Part shown: piece by piece, positions 24,538 through 38,067 of the stretch | Numbering within the stretch: position 1 is the stretch's first letter | Layout: each line of letters opens with the position of its first letter | Origin: Mucor racemosus | Taxonomy: Eukaryota > Mucoromycota > Mucoromycetes > Mucorales > Mucoraceae | Reading direction: 5' to 3' | Assembly (NCBI GenBank): GCA_027405735.1 | Contig: JAPEHQ010000009.1 | Span: 372,001-436,000, forward strand | DNA length: 64,000 nt | Program-made: the position numbers and the translations under genes | Notes under the pieces: generated by a model | The model's database searches: none | Told to the model about the DNA's origin: nothing | The model's input: the letters and a program-made list of their open reading frames with translations, nothing else

Positions 24538-26022
24538 ATGCGTTTTTCTCTTGCCATCATCTCCTCTGTTGTATTAGCTCAAGCTGTTTATGCTTCTTCT
24601 TCTGCTGCTGAATCTGCTTCTGCTTCTGGATCTGCTTCATATGCTCGTTATGCTGCTGCATCAGTATCTGCATCTTCAGCCGCTCCATCTGCATCTGCTA
24701 GTCATGCTGATTCCCTTGATAAGCGTAATTTATTTGAGTATATTAAGAAGGTAATCTTTGCTGATGAAGAAAGCTCTGTTGAATCCGCTTCTGCTTCTGC
24801 TTCTGCCTCTGTTCATGAAGATGCTTATTATATTGCCGCTGTTTCTGAATCCGCATCTGCTTCGGCATCTGCTTCTGCTTCATCTGATGCCCCAGCTCTT
24901 GGCAAGCGTGCTGGTGATATGCAAAATATCCTCGAATCAATGGAAGAATTAGCCTTCTCTGCCAACGCTGCTTCTTCTGCTTCTGCCTCTGCCTCTGCTT
25001 CTGCCTCTGCCTCTGCCTCTGAAGCCCCTGCCCTCAAGTGGAGAAATCGTGCTGCTGCCCGTGTCAGTGCTCAAAGTGCTTCCCGTTCTGCCTCTCAATC
25101 TCAATCAGCATCTGCTCATGCCACTCCTTTGGTCAAATACAATAACTGGAAGCGTTCCGCAAGTGAAAGTGAAAGTGAGAGTGCATCTGCTTCTGCTGCT
25201 GCTTTTGAAGATATTTTCGCTGCTGCTTCAGTTTCTCAATCAGCTTCTGCCTCATTTGCTGCTGATGCTGTTCCTGCATCTGCATCTGCTTCAGCATCTG
25301 CTTCAGCATCATTTGCACCCGTCTATGTTAAGCGTGGAGTGTTCGATGATTCAGTTACCTCTGCTCCTCCTCTTCCTTCGGGTTTGTACATTCCTATTCG
25401 TGCTGCTCAATCTGAATCTGCATCAGCATCTGCTTCTTTCTCTGCCGCTGAATACTCTGCCTCCGCTTCTGCTTCTGCCCCAGCTCTCTTAAAGCGTGAA
25501 GCTAGTGCATCTGTTTCCCAACAAAGCGCTTCTGCTAGTGGCCAGGCTAGTCGTTACAGAGCTGCTGCTGAACCATCTGCCTCAGCTTCTGCATCTGCAT
25601 CTGTTGTCGAGGAAGAAATGGCCTACATTGTCAAGAATGTCAAACGTGAAGAGGCATCTGCATCTAAATCTGCAAGTGCTAGTGCATCTGTTGTCGAGCC
25701 AGCTGCTGCAGCAGTTAGCGCTTCTGCCTCTGCAAGCGCTAGTGTCCCTGTGCTTATTAAAGCTGCTGCTGCCAGCGCTTCTGCTTCCGTTGTTGAGCCT
25801 GCTGCTGATTCTATTGTCGCTGATGTTCAATCACAAATCGAAGCCATTATGGTTCAAGATGAAGCATCTCCAGCTATTGATGAAACTGTTGATATTGAAG
25901 AAGTTTCCGTTGCACCAGTCGTCGAGGAAGAAGTTGCCGGAAATGATGAAGATAACTTTTGGATTGATGATGCAGAAGCCGAAGCTCAATTCCAAGGTTT
26001 TCACTGGAAGGAAAGCAACTAA
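24538..26022 (+). CDS. Secreted Ser-Ala repeat protein with spaced Lys-Arg (Kex2-type) sites
   Basis: Intronless, 494 codons. Residues 1-19 (MRFSLAIISSVVLAQAVYA) are a textbook signal peptide. The rest is built from (Ser-Ala)n blocks separated by short unique segments. Lys-Arg pairs occur at residues 62-63, 123-124, 205-206, 265-266, 319-320 and 369-370. Several units end alike: APALGKR, APVYVKR, APALLKR, with APALKWR and VPVLIKA as non-dibasic variants. This is the layout of Kex2-processed repeat proteins, whose units are cut in the Golgi and exported as peptides. The Ser-Ala alternation favours beta-sheet, as in silk. The C terminus (from about residue 430) is acidic and repeat-free. Codons are biased to TCT/GCT/GCC, and a TATA-like box lies upstream, both suggesting strong expression. 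No known family was recognised; a structural wall protein is the main alternative. Confidence 0.85.
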   Translation: MRFSLAIISSVVLAQAVYASSSAAESASASGSASYARYAAASVSASSAAPSASASHADSLDKRNLFEYIKKVIFADEESSVESASASASASVHEDAYYIAAVSESASASASASASSDAPALGKRAGDMQNILESMEELAFSANAASSASASASASASASASEAPALKWRNRAAARVSAQSASRSASQSQSASAHATPLVKYNNWKRSASESESESASASAAAFEDIFAAASVSQSASASFAADAVPASASASASASASFAPVYVKRGVFDDSVTSAPPLPSGLYIPIRAAQSESASASASFSAAEYSASASASAPALLKREASASVSQQSASASGQASRYRAAAEPSASASASASVVEEEMAYIVKNVKREEASASKSASASASVVEPAAAAVSASASASASVPVLIKAAAASASASVVEPAADSIVADVQSQIEAIMVQDEASPAIDETVDIEEVSVAPVVEEEVAGNDEDNFWIDDAEAEAQFQGFHWKESN

Positions 26023-26178
26023 ACTTATAAAACTCACCTAGACCTTAACTTAACGACCCGCGAAAAATATTTTACCCATCATAAATTCAACAAAACTATA
26101 TAACATCTTTTATTATTATACTATCATATTCCACTACTAAAAATTATAATAAAGTCTTTTTTATATATTATACATATT

Positions 26179-26897
26179 TTACTTGCTGAATGGAACTTGT
26201 TGAAAGCAATTTACAATCATTTTCATTGGAAAATATCGTTTATCAGGAACACGGTGAGTGAATAAAATGTTTAAATTGTTGTCAATAATAATAACAGACC
26301 GTTGCATTTCTAATGTCTCCATATTTAGTGATTTAAATGCTCTTGAAATTAATCTGTCTGCACTATCAGATGCTAATATAAACGATGGTTTAAAGTTTAA
26401 ACTTTGCGCTGTGGTATTTGGTAAAGCGTAGGCTGCGTGGATTTGTGCTCGATCCTGAGTCATAACAATTGGTACAGCACCGTATTTCATAAAAGTGTCA
26501 TAATGCTCTCTAAAGGAGATATATCGCTCTACATTAATGATTAATCTTTTACTGATTTTATGATATACTTTACTCTATATGGCATAAATCATCTTTTGAT
26601 TGCTGTGTACTATTATACACGTTAATATACATTATTGTGAATATGTTTTAACGCTTACAAATCGTATCCACAAAAGAACAGAACAGCATACTGTCCACCT
26701 TGAAACACATCTGATAACTGAAACTGCAATATTTGGCCTTGATAATAAATCAAGCATCGGAAATCATGAATACCAGGCTTACTTCGGTTTGCAATTTTTA
26801 ATTTAGTGTTAACTTCTTCACTTAATACGGCATCAACTTCATCAATGTATTCTCTGTATCGCTTTAAAGGGTTCTTGGTGTTTTGAAGTTGCTGCAT
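26179..26897 (-). CDS. Thioredoxin-fold AhpC/TSA-like protein lacking the peroxidatic motif
   Basis: Exons 26897-26659 and 26551-26179 give 203 codons. The GTAAGC donor is clear. Three acceptors (GAG, CAG, AAG) all keep the frame, and I chose the CAG before 26551. Residues 55-80 contain LSDVFQGGQYAVLFFCGYD, the peroxiredoxin first strand. Then follow FREHYDTFMKYGAVPIVMTQ, FILASDSADRLISRAF and RSVIIIDNNLNILFTHRV, matching the AhpC/TSA order (peroxide-sensing helix, VxxD, SDxxxxLxxxxG, FVID). The usual Pro-x3-Thr-x2-Cys peroxidatic motif is absent; the only nearby cysteine is in FFCGYD. It may be a non-catalytic or divergent redox protein. It is convergent with the Ser-Ala gene, with a 156-base gap. 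Confidence 0.72.
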
Positions 26898-27073
26898 TGC
26901 TATCGTATTTTATAATGTAAGAAAAAAGTGAAAGAAGAAAAGAAGAAAGAAAAAGAAACCCTGAATTAAACAGCTTTATATTTTATTGTGTATTTTGCAT
27001 GAAATGTGTATATGAAATTCGCATCGTGTTACACTTGCTTGAGAAAATAAAAAGTTCTCACAACATTTTATCA

Positions 27074-29340
27074 TTAATCCAACAAGACGACATCTTCTTC
27101 GTCGTCTTCAAGGACAACTACATTGTCAATTATTTGATGAGATACTTTAGCCTTTTTAGCTGTTTGTTGAGCCAAATGTTCATCTTCATCATCATCTAAT
27201 TTACGTTTTCTTTCTTCTGCTTCATTTTTAGACAATAAAGGTTTGGGAATTGCATTCATCAATTTTAAACTATCATCATGCTCCTCCTTTGTATCACTGG
27301 AAAAAAAAAAAGGGATTAATTCATATATAAAAATAAATAACAAGACAAGTTAAAACTTACAATTCTTCTAAAATAAGATCAACGTCCTCGCCACCATCAT
27401 CTTGAGTAATACGTATAATTGTACCAGGTTTTAAACCAACATCTCTTAATTTCAAATCGACACTGTCATCGAATTCAATATCATAAATCATACGGCTACC
27501 ATCCATAATAGCAACTTCATCTTCAACCATACCAGCTCCTCCTTGTTCTTGTGAAACCAAAATAACTTTTTGAATAATATCATTCAATGTGGTTTTATCA
27601 AAGTCTACTTTTACTGTTGCGCTTCTTGATCTGCAAACGCCACAGTTTGGGTTAGGTTCTGTATTTGCTTCTTGAACTAACCGAGAGCCAGTAGTAAGGT
27701 ATGTTCTAGGGTTGTTCTTGATATCTCCACGCAAAATACCATAGGCTTTCATAATGACAAAGCCTGCAATAACTGCATTGGTTGTTGCAATAGCGGGAAT
27801 AATATTTCCTGCCATAGCTATTTATAAGGATTTAGAAAAACTGATTTCCTGTATTTACGATCAAAACTTACACTTGACATCGAATAAACTTTTGCTTGGG
27901 ATATTAAATACATGTGCTCTCAAATTAGATGCAGCTGTTACAAAATCCATAGCATCGTCATCATCTTTATCAAATGATAAAATAGCATCTGATTGTGTTT
28001 CTTTTTCTTTCAAGTAACGAGTAGCTAATCTGACAACACTATCCTTGAACATTTCAAAATTCTCTTTTAATGTCCACACCTTTTGATCTGCAAGACCTTC
28101 TGCGGATGTTTTTGCTGCTGTTGATTCGCTTTCTAATATATCAAATTCTAATGGTGTTGGCATGGCTCGATTTTTCCACATGGAATCCATGGATAAAAGT
28201 CGTTTGATGTCTGTATTGTAAACCTTGTCGAATACCTTTTTAGCATAATCCGCTGATCCTACTGCTTCTTTAATTAATTTTAATTCGGCGGTTTCTCTTG
28301 ATAATGCAGCCAATTCTTGAGCTATTACAATTATTAGATCTTGTACTCTATTGTAATGTTTTTTGTTTTGTTTTTTGTTTTACCATTTTCTTCAGAATTA
28401 TCTGCTTCAAGGGCTTCTTCATCCTCTGAATTACCAAATAATTGGCTGAAAATTATATTAGATAACCGAGCCTATTTTTTTTTGGCAGCATCCTTACCTG
28501 AATAAAAAGCTCTTTGCCCAAACAATGCAATGAATAGGAGCACTAGGTGTACTTCTAATAGTACAAACAGGATATGTTGTAGGTGTAGGCTTGGGTTGAC
28601 AATCAAAACATTCCGTCTCAAACTATCAAGAAATAATTCAGTTATATAATTCATGCATATTCGTAAGTAAATTCTGCAAACCTTTTTAATGACATATGCT
28701 TGACCAAGGTAGCCCTGAGTACCTGATTCTACCAAAGGTACATCTGCTGCCAAGCACATGGCATTCACGTGGCGGCGAGCATCTATTTGTCTATATTAGC
28801 CAATTGTTTTTCCAAAGATCACACTTTCATTTTACCTAAATTGTCTAACGCGTTGAGAACCATTGTAAACTGCTTGAACCATTGAACACTAAATTGACTT
28901 TCTTTGATGTTGTTTTGAAGAGATTTAATATTGGCTGAAGGGTTAAATTTGATAGCTGATTCTTTAGCAACCTGAATACATATTCAAATATTGATTAATA
29001 CATGTTCCCTTCTTCAAAATTATGTCTAGAAATGCCATACATGTGCCTTTGCTTTCTTGACATGTTGACGTTGAAATAAGAATTGTCGATTCAAATTAGA
29101 AATATCGATAGTATCCAAATCAATCTACACAATCAAAAATATGGTTAATTATCAGAGCTGTCAAAATATAACGTTTCTTTTTACCACAAGAATGTCTTTG
29201 AATCCTGACATGACTAAATCTTTCAATAATTCACATCCAATACCACCAGCACCGACTAAAAGAATCTTGCTTTCTACGACTTTATTATACAATTCTTGTC
29301 CGAGAACTCGAACGTTATAAGATTCTCTGTTACTGTTCAT
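27074..29340 (-). CDS. UBA2: SUMO-activating enzyme E1 subunit Uba2
   Basis: Nine exons: 29340-29185, 29124-29041, 28971-28836, 28782-28682, 28622-28498, 28445-28384, 28321-27872, 27817-27361 and 27296-27074, all in phase, 597 residues, a normal family length. The nucleotide-binding loop is [20 protein letters not shown] (about residues 24-43). The zinc ligands are CFDC (164-167) and the CGVC pair in the fourth-quarter segment [10 protein letters not shown]. The catalytic cysteine is Cys179 in [12 protein letters not shown] ubiquitin-fold domain follows ([20 protein letters not shown]). The C terminus has a basic [11 protein letters not shown] stretch and a [14 protein letters not shown] segment that resembles a SUMO-interacting motif. 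Uba2 pairs with Aos1 to adenylate SUMO and pass it to Ubc9, mainly in the nucleus. Confidence 0.96.
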
Positions 29341-29839
29341 ATCGAATTACTGATTTATTATGGATTGAGCAGGTAAATGAATGCATTTCCATATTAAAGA
29401 AGCCAGCTTTTCAAGCGCGTCGCACAGTCACGAAGGAGGTCAACTCTAATATGCAATGTTTGCATTTGAAGCCTCTCCCCGCAACCATTAGTCATTGTAT
29501 CGTCAAATCCTCCGGGAAATCAAGGCACATTTACTTTGCCCAATTAATTATGAAGTATGAGCCTTTGAGGCTTTATATTGAATCAAATCAGCCCGTATCA
29601 TTGTTTACAAAGGATCCATTGACATTCAACATGTCATCAATCAAACGCCGAAGATTGTGGGGCTATCAGATACACTACATGGTCCATAGTCACAAGCTAA
29701 TGGACACGTTATTTCAAATGAAAAGAAAAAAAAATTAACAAAGCAAGATTATAATTCCCTTGTTCCAATTCTTTAATCTTTCTAGATTATTCAAATTTAT
29801 TGTATATATAGATAAAGTGTGGCATAGAGGATTAGAATA
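29341..29839. other. Divergent promoter region of UBA2 and LETM1
   Basis: About 500 bases between divergent housekeeping genes. A 95-codon frame at 29451-29738 lies wholly inside, but it has no recognisable domain and probably arises by chance. Confidence 0.55.
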
Positions 29840-31954
<2,115 letters not shown>

Positions 31955-32359
31955 CTTATAGATGTGATATAGTATGTTATTTAAATAAATATTTTTTGAT
32001 TACCCCCCACAACTTGATTGAGCCGAAAATTCTCTTTTTGACACAAGTCGCATTTTTCAAAGAATTTATTGTCCAGAAAAATGATGTTCTAACAGATGAC
32101 GTTCAGTAATTTGAAGAATCTCATTAGCTGTTGGGCTTTTCAAAATAAATTGTTTAATGTTTGGTGAGCTGAATCATAGTGACATTAGGAAGAGTTTGAC
32201 AGCCAATTGCCTTCAGAGGCGATATAATATACATAATTGGGTGTTTAAAGCTTTAGTTGTCTTTTCTAATATGAATGTCTTTTATTACATAAATTTCAAA
32301 TTCGGAGCGTATTCACATTTCTAAAACTAACCCCACACAAAACCGTTCTTGTGTTATAC
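31955..32359. other. 3' flank of LETM1 before the repeat block
   Basis: About 400 bases with no supported gene. A run of bases typical of a 3' untranslated region follows the stop (aataaatatt at about 31984). Confidence 0.5.
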
Positions 32360-34185
32360 TTTAGATATCACGAAATATGTAAAATTTGATCGTACTATGC
32401 TACCTGTCCATAGATGTGTTTTATATCCCATGGAAGACTCAAAAACGCGTAAAAATCTTTGCTTTTTCCTTAAAAACTGGCCCTGACTTTTCATCCCTGC
32501 TCTACTTTTTCTTTCACTAAATAACACAATGAAAAAATTATATGACAATGTACCTAAGATGTTCAACTTTGATCCAAAAGCGCGTATCCAGAAATATCCT
32601 ATTTATAGCTGTCGTTATAACTCTTTTAGTGCTAATGTTTCAGGTTGTTACAGGTATTGCGCTGATAAAAATCAAAAAATTTGAGACTTCATATCTTTAC
32701 GAAAAATTAAGTTATAATATCAACTTTTAATAATAAAACTAACTTGTTTTAATGTACTCTATAATATATTTGAGTACAAAAAAATTCTGAGCACTTTTAT
32801 TTTTTTTCATTTTTTTTGGCATTTCTGTAGTAGATTTCAAAGTATTCGTTGAATTGAGCAACACATTTTTTACATTCATGTCATTAAGCTCGTTGAGCTC
32901 TCACAGATGCAATTTAGTTCTTTTCAAAATGTTAATTTTTCGTGGAGATTTCATGAAAAATGTGTACGAAGAGATGCCTTCGCTTCTGGCTTCAATTTTC
33001 CCTATATACCCTCATCCCAAATTCTGAATTTGAAAAAAAATTGGCAAAAATCACGCTTTCTCTACGAAAAATGTAGCTAGAAGAATAATCAATGGCGCGA
33101 TCGATAGATAATTGCTTTGCACACTTTCTCAATTATTTATATTTAAAATATGCTTATAAAAAGTGTTGTCTATCTTCAAAAAACCTCTAAAATTTCAATT
33201 CCATTTTATGCAAAATTTAATGTAAAACGTTTGTCTACATTCTATTGCAATGGATGCAAAATTTAAAGCTCTACAAAAAACATTTAATGAGCTAACCTAG
33301 CTTACTTTACAGTTCATGAGTTATTAAACGATTTTGTTTCTTTGATCATTTTCTGATCTATTTCATAATAAATCGATTTTGAAACCCAGTTATGGTAGGT
33401 TTTAAGCTGTAGTATGAATCATTATTTGACTATCTCGACAAAAAATTAATATTTTCCGCCGAAACAAAAAATGTAGAGTAGTTTGCAGTTGGATCTATCT
33501 TTTGAATATAAAAAATCAATGATTTATCGAGACTTTGTAAATTAAAATCAACGTAAAAAGTACCGTTTATTAGAATGAATTAAATATGGGTTTATATAGT
33601 TATTGGAATTGTGTGATAAGATCTAATGGACAGGGATCCATTAGATGTGACAATAGATATTATTATTAATGTGTATGGATATAACATGTTATGTTTCAGT
33701 GGTAATATTGCTATAAGTTATGCTTCATTGTTAGTTCCTGGGTGACAGGAACCAGTTACTGGATAGATAAGATCTGCTAGATTTGTCGGAGATCTTCTAT
33801 ATATCGAATGATGTAATTCTAATAGATCAATCAATACCTCAATTTAGGTACTCAATTTTTTATAATCGATTTTAGTTCAACTTTGGCCAATGTTTTAGGC
33901 TAGTAGTACACTTGTATTCTAGTATATTATTAACCCTTCTATTTGCGGACGGATATCAATGGCCTATAGAGGTAAGGTGCACCTTCGTTGAAGATTTCAC
34001 TTAATTTGAATCAGTATTTCGGCGAAAGAAGCATTCGAAAACCATTCGAAAACCATTCGAAAACTATCTGAGACCTACTTTTTAAAACCGTAAAAATCCA
34101 ACAACAAAACCCTATCTCGGCTAATTTTGATCCTAATAACTACTTCCAACTTTACTTGATAATAGATGCACATCTTTGGCCACTA
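32360..34185 (-). repeat. Dispersed repeat family A, copy 2 (inverted, LTR-interrupted)
   Basis: Reverse-complement match to 16135-17640 along its length, for example ccctcatcccaaattctgaa near 33011 and gcagttggatctatctttt near 33485. A 310-bp LTR (33520-33829) splits it. The antisense-ORF frame that stays open in the other copies is shifted here by a one-base loss near 33000. Confidence 0.88.
33520..33829. mobile_element. Solo LTR (310 bp) inside repeat A copy 2
   Basis: It starts TGATTTATCG and ends TAATAGATCA, so it has TG...CA termini with a short TGAT/ATCA inverted repeat. It is flanked by the 5-bp duplication atcaa (33515-33519 and 33830-33834). The empty site is visible in the other family A copies, where caatacctcaattt-like sequence is continuous. 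No coding part remains, as expected after LTR-LTR recombination. Confidence 0.9.
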
Positions 34186-34647
34186 CGGTCGGGCTATGTT
34201 TCCCATGGGCATAATGATCTGCACAGATGGGAAGAATAAAAAAAAATTTGCAGATCAGGCAGCCCAGATGAGCAGAGCAATGAGATCAAGGTTTTTTAGT
34301 CAATTTATTAAAGTATATCAATCATAATATCATTAATAACGAAGATAATTTGAATGGTTTAAAGCAAATGTGAGTTACTACTGATTCAACAGAATTGCCT
34401 TATTAACGAGATATATCAATTTGAAATTTGGGGTGTGAAAGAGTCCTGCCCATGTTCTTCTTTCGTGGACCAAATGAGAACAACGATAATAACCTGTTTA
34501 GCAACACTAAAAGTATCTATGCCTTTGTAAATTTCTGTTTGTAACACACAAATGTTTTCTTCTCCATTATTTTCTCATCCCTTTTATTTACGTTTAAAAC
34601 TACAACAAAAAGACCAATATTTTTTTATAAACGGACATCAAGTAACA
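34186..34647. other. Sequence between repeats A and B
   Basis: AT-rich, with no gene and no match to the other repeats that I could see. Confidence 0.45.
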
Positions 34648-36258
34648 GGTACAAGTATATGTTTTTCCTATTGTTAATTTGGAAATGAATTATTAACTGT
34701 TAATGTTAGGGCACGTTATAATATTCTTCTCGAACAAAAAAAGCATCCAGGACTTAATCATTTTGTTCCGTTATCTACGTTATAATCAATACTTTTTCGG
34801 TCTAAATTCGATAATATCTACCTGGAGAAAAATTGGTGATTATAAAAGTATGTAAAGCATTGACTTAATTTGAATGAATGAATAAACTCATGTTAGTCTA
34901 TTTAGTTTCTAAAAAGCATTTATTTTTATGTAGCGGACAACAGTTAAGAAGAGGAAAACAAGATGTTGTCTTGTATATCATTACCAACTACCAACTATCA
35001 AAGGTACACCATAATTATTACTTATTAGCTTGTTATAAATAATTGATTTTACTAATAAATTAATTTTTATAGGCCAAAAGTAAGTTTTTTGTTCTGGTAA
35101 AGTATTAAATAAATTGGCTTGGGACAAAGAGGGGAAAAGGTGGCAATAGGTTCCAGTGATGGCCATGTTTATGTCTATGAACTATGATGTTGGAGGGGGG
35201 TAAGACTAAAACTCAATGTAGATTACCTCTAGCGCAATAATTATAAAGTAAAGCTATATTATCATCAAATAAACTACCATACAATATTAACATGTATAAA
35301 GGTTTACAGCAATAAGCTTGAATCAAGTGCTTACAGCATTGTACATTCTTGAAAAAATTCTCAAGTATAATAAAGCCTCTTATTTTTAAGACTTACAAGG
35401 CTTATAAGCGGAATATTAATTTCAAAAATTATTCTTGTCCAGATCATCAATTTTGGCATTTTTTAATTTTTTTTTTCTGATTTTGCAAATCTAGAGTTAA
35501 TTATACTACCAACTATAAAAATAAAAAATATACACACATAGAGTATTAAACGCTCTATTTGCTCAATTAAAAATAACAAACATTTTTATTGCAAAATATT
35601 GCATGAAAATCCTTTAACCAAAATCCCGTTTTTGGGGCAAAAGTACAAAGTTTCATTAATTAACATTTAATATTAAGCTTTTATAAAATGTCTATTAGTC
35701 ATGGCTACAATTTCCTCTCACATTGTAGTACATTTAAACGTTGATTTTGGTATCAAAATTTGATTTTTCTGTTTTTTGATGAAAATCATGAGTGTTGGTA
35801 AGGATGAAATGAGCCCCGAAAATGTCCGCTACAAAAACTGAATTTTCAGATCGTACATGGTTAAATATAAGAAAAGTTAAAAAAGCACCTTTTTATTTAA
35901 AATTTAGATATACTGTACCATAGTATACGAGACTTAACACTTCAATCTTGCTATGCTCAATTACGGCGTCGTTCTACGGGCTTGCTTTTGCAATTTTTAA
36001 TGAATGTATAATATGATAGACGGTTTTTCTGGCAACAAAAATGTATATTTCTATGATAACAGATAATTCTTATTTGTTTAATTTATGGTTTATGTGCTGT
36101 AATACTGCTTTTACATTGGATGAAATGAGCAATTTAGCAGGGTTTTAATTACGCTAAATAATGTAAACCCTTGAAAATCTTTTTCTACGTGTGTTGTTTC
36201 TCTCTTTTTGTTTTCGTATTCCAAGGATATTATTCATCGTTTGATAAGGCATATCAGA

Positions 36259-38067
36259 TGTAATAAGTGCTATGATCTTGTAATAGGTTGAGTCTATTAA
36301 GAAAGAAGTACCAGAGGTGGACGTTGATGGTGTTACTAATTGTAGTTGACTATTATTTTGATCAATACTTACTATGTATTAAGTGTGGTTAATATTTGAC
36401 AAGTAGTATTAAGTAATAGATCGGTTGTGGTTGTGATAATAAGTTTATTTGATTAAAATTATTAATGAAGGGAAGAAACAGATATTTTCACTAATGTTCA
36501 ATATCTGATTCAACATTTACATATTTATATGAATTATATAACTAAAACTAATTTATGCAATTATTGTTGAAACATCATGTAATGTGAATCATTACATTAT
36601 CCCCTCCTTCTTAGAGCGTTGTTTATATTGTAGAGAAGCTATTGAAGGTTTGTTGGGATAATCTTGATGGAATTGGTTAGTTAATAATGTTGCATTTTTC
36701 AGATTTTCTTTGGCTTCCCAAGTGTCTTCTGATGGGTCCTCGTATCCTTTACACTTGACCTTATATTGTAATTTATTCCTGAAAATTCTACTGTCCAATA
36801 TTTGGTCCACTTCATATTCTTCATTGCTATCGACAATTATTGGAGGAGGTTGTGGTAAGACTCTGTTGTCGATATCTTCTAATCCTATTACTGATCTGGG
36901 AGTTAATTTGGAGATGTGAAATGTATGGTGAATTTTCATTATTGATGCTGGTAGTTCGAGTTTGTACGCATGTGAACTAAGTTTTTTGACAATTTTGAAT
37001 GGTCCAATTCTTTTATGATCAAGTTTCTTCATTGGTCTTGTAGTTGTAATATTTTTTGTATCGATATATACCTGATCGCGAATCCTTAATTCACGTATTT
37101 GTCTTTTTCTTTGGTTTTAGTACATGGCTTGGGATTTTTGCGCACGTGAGATGTTGCTTTTGTTTTCCTCTTGAGTATCCTTTAATTTATTTAAAAATTC
37201 TTCAGACGCTGGAACGCATTCGCTACCCTCCTTCTTGATATTTATATCTGCTTTAGGGTGATAACCATAGTTGGCAAAAAATGGAGAACATTTGGTACTA
37301 GATTGACAGTGATTGTTGTAGCTAAATTCAGCTGTAGGTAATAGTTGGGACCAATCGATTTGTTGATAGTTGCAATACATCCTCAAGTATTGTTCCAAAG
37401 TTGAATTGGTTTTTCTGTTTGACCATCAGTTTCAGGTCTGAAAGCTGTGGACATGTTTACCTGAATTTGTAAGTTCTTGAGTAGGTGTTTCCAGAATTTG
37501 GAAGTGAATAATACGCCTCTTCTATCCGATATAATTGAAGATTGTAAGCCATGTAGTCTGAAAATATTATTGATGAATAAGATTGCTAATTCTTTTGCGG
37601 ACATGCTTTCGTTACAAGGGATGAAGTGAGCTATTTTTGATAATCTGTCGACGACAACAAAAATGCTATCAAAGCCTTGAGATTTTGGTAATTTTACAAT
37701 AAAGTCCATACTAATCGATTCCCATGATGGTTTATTTGGGATTTGTAGTGAAATTACCGGGCCTTGAGGTGCTTGTCTTGAAGGTTTACCACGAACACAT
37801 ATTTGACAATTTGCAACATAACGATTTACGAATTTAGTCACTCCTTTCCACCAATAATTCCGGGAAATTATTTCAGTAGTTTTGGCTCGACCAAATTGCC
37901 CAGATATGAGATTATCATGACTAAAATTATTAATGCAGGGAAGAAACAGATATTTTCACTAATAATGTTCAATATCTGATTCAACATTTACATATTTATA
38001 TGAATTATACAACTGAAACTAATTCATGCAATTATTGTTGAAACATCATGTAATGTGAATCATTACA
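36259..38067 (-). mobile_element. Internally deleted chromodomain Ty3/gypsy retrotransposon
   Basis: The 338-bp left LTR (36259-36596, TGTAAT...ATTACA) is the element's 3' LTR. A partial LTR at 37919-38067 is the remnant of the 5' LTR. A purine-rich tract (agaaggaggggataa on the minus strand) abuts the 3' LTR, as a polypurine tract should. The flanks tcaga (36254-36258) and tcata (38068-38072) are a 5-bp target duplication with one change; the empty site catatcagactatcaa is seen at 41130-41150. Gag, protease, reverse transcriptase and RNase H are all missing. Only integrase remains, fused by deletion directly to the LTR remnant. Confidence 0.93.
36592..37915 (-). pseudogene. Integrase-chromodomain remnant of the Ty3/gypsy element
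   Basis: Minus-strand pieces at 37915-37383, 37398-37117 and 37032-36592. Order: zinc-binding H2C2 region (YVANCQIC), integrase core with Asp in SMDFIVKLP and in ISDRRGVLFTSKFW and the Glu of FRPETDGQTE, the C-terminal GPFKIVKKLSSHAYKLELP domain, then a chromodomain (YEVDQILDSRIFRNKLQYKV, YEDPSEDTWE). A frameshift near 37390 and an in-frame stop at 37117 inactivate it. Chromodomain integrases (chromoviruses) direct insertion to marked chromatin. Confidence 0.92.

Noticed and set aside
24743..25830. Long Leu- or Gln-rich frames on both strands of the Ser-Ala gene
   Set aside because: They are frame shadows of the TCT-GCT repeats.
29451..29738. 95-codon plus-strand frame between UBA2 and LETM1
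   Set aside because: No domain or splice context, and it occupies a divergent promoter region; likely chance.
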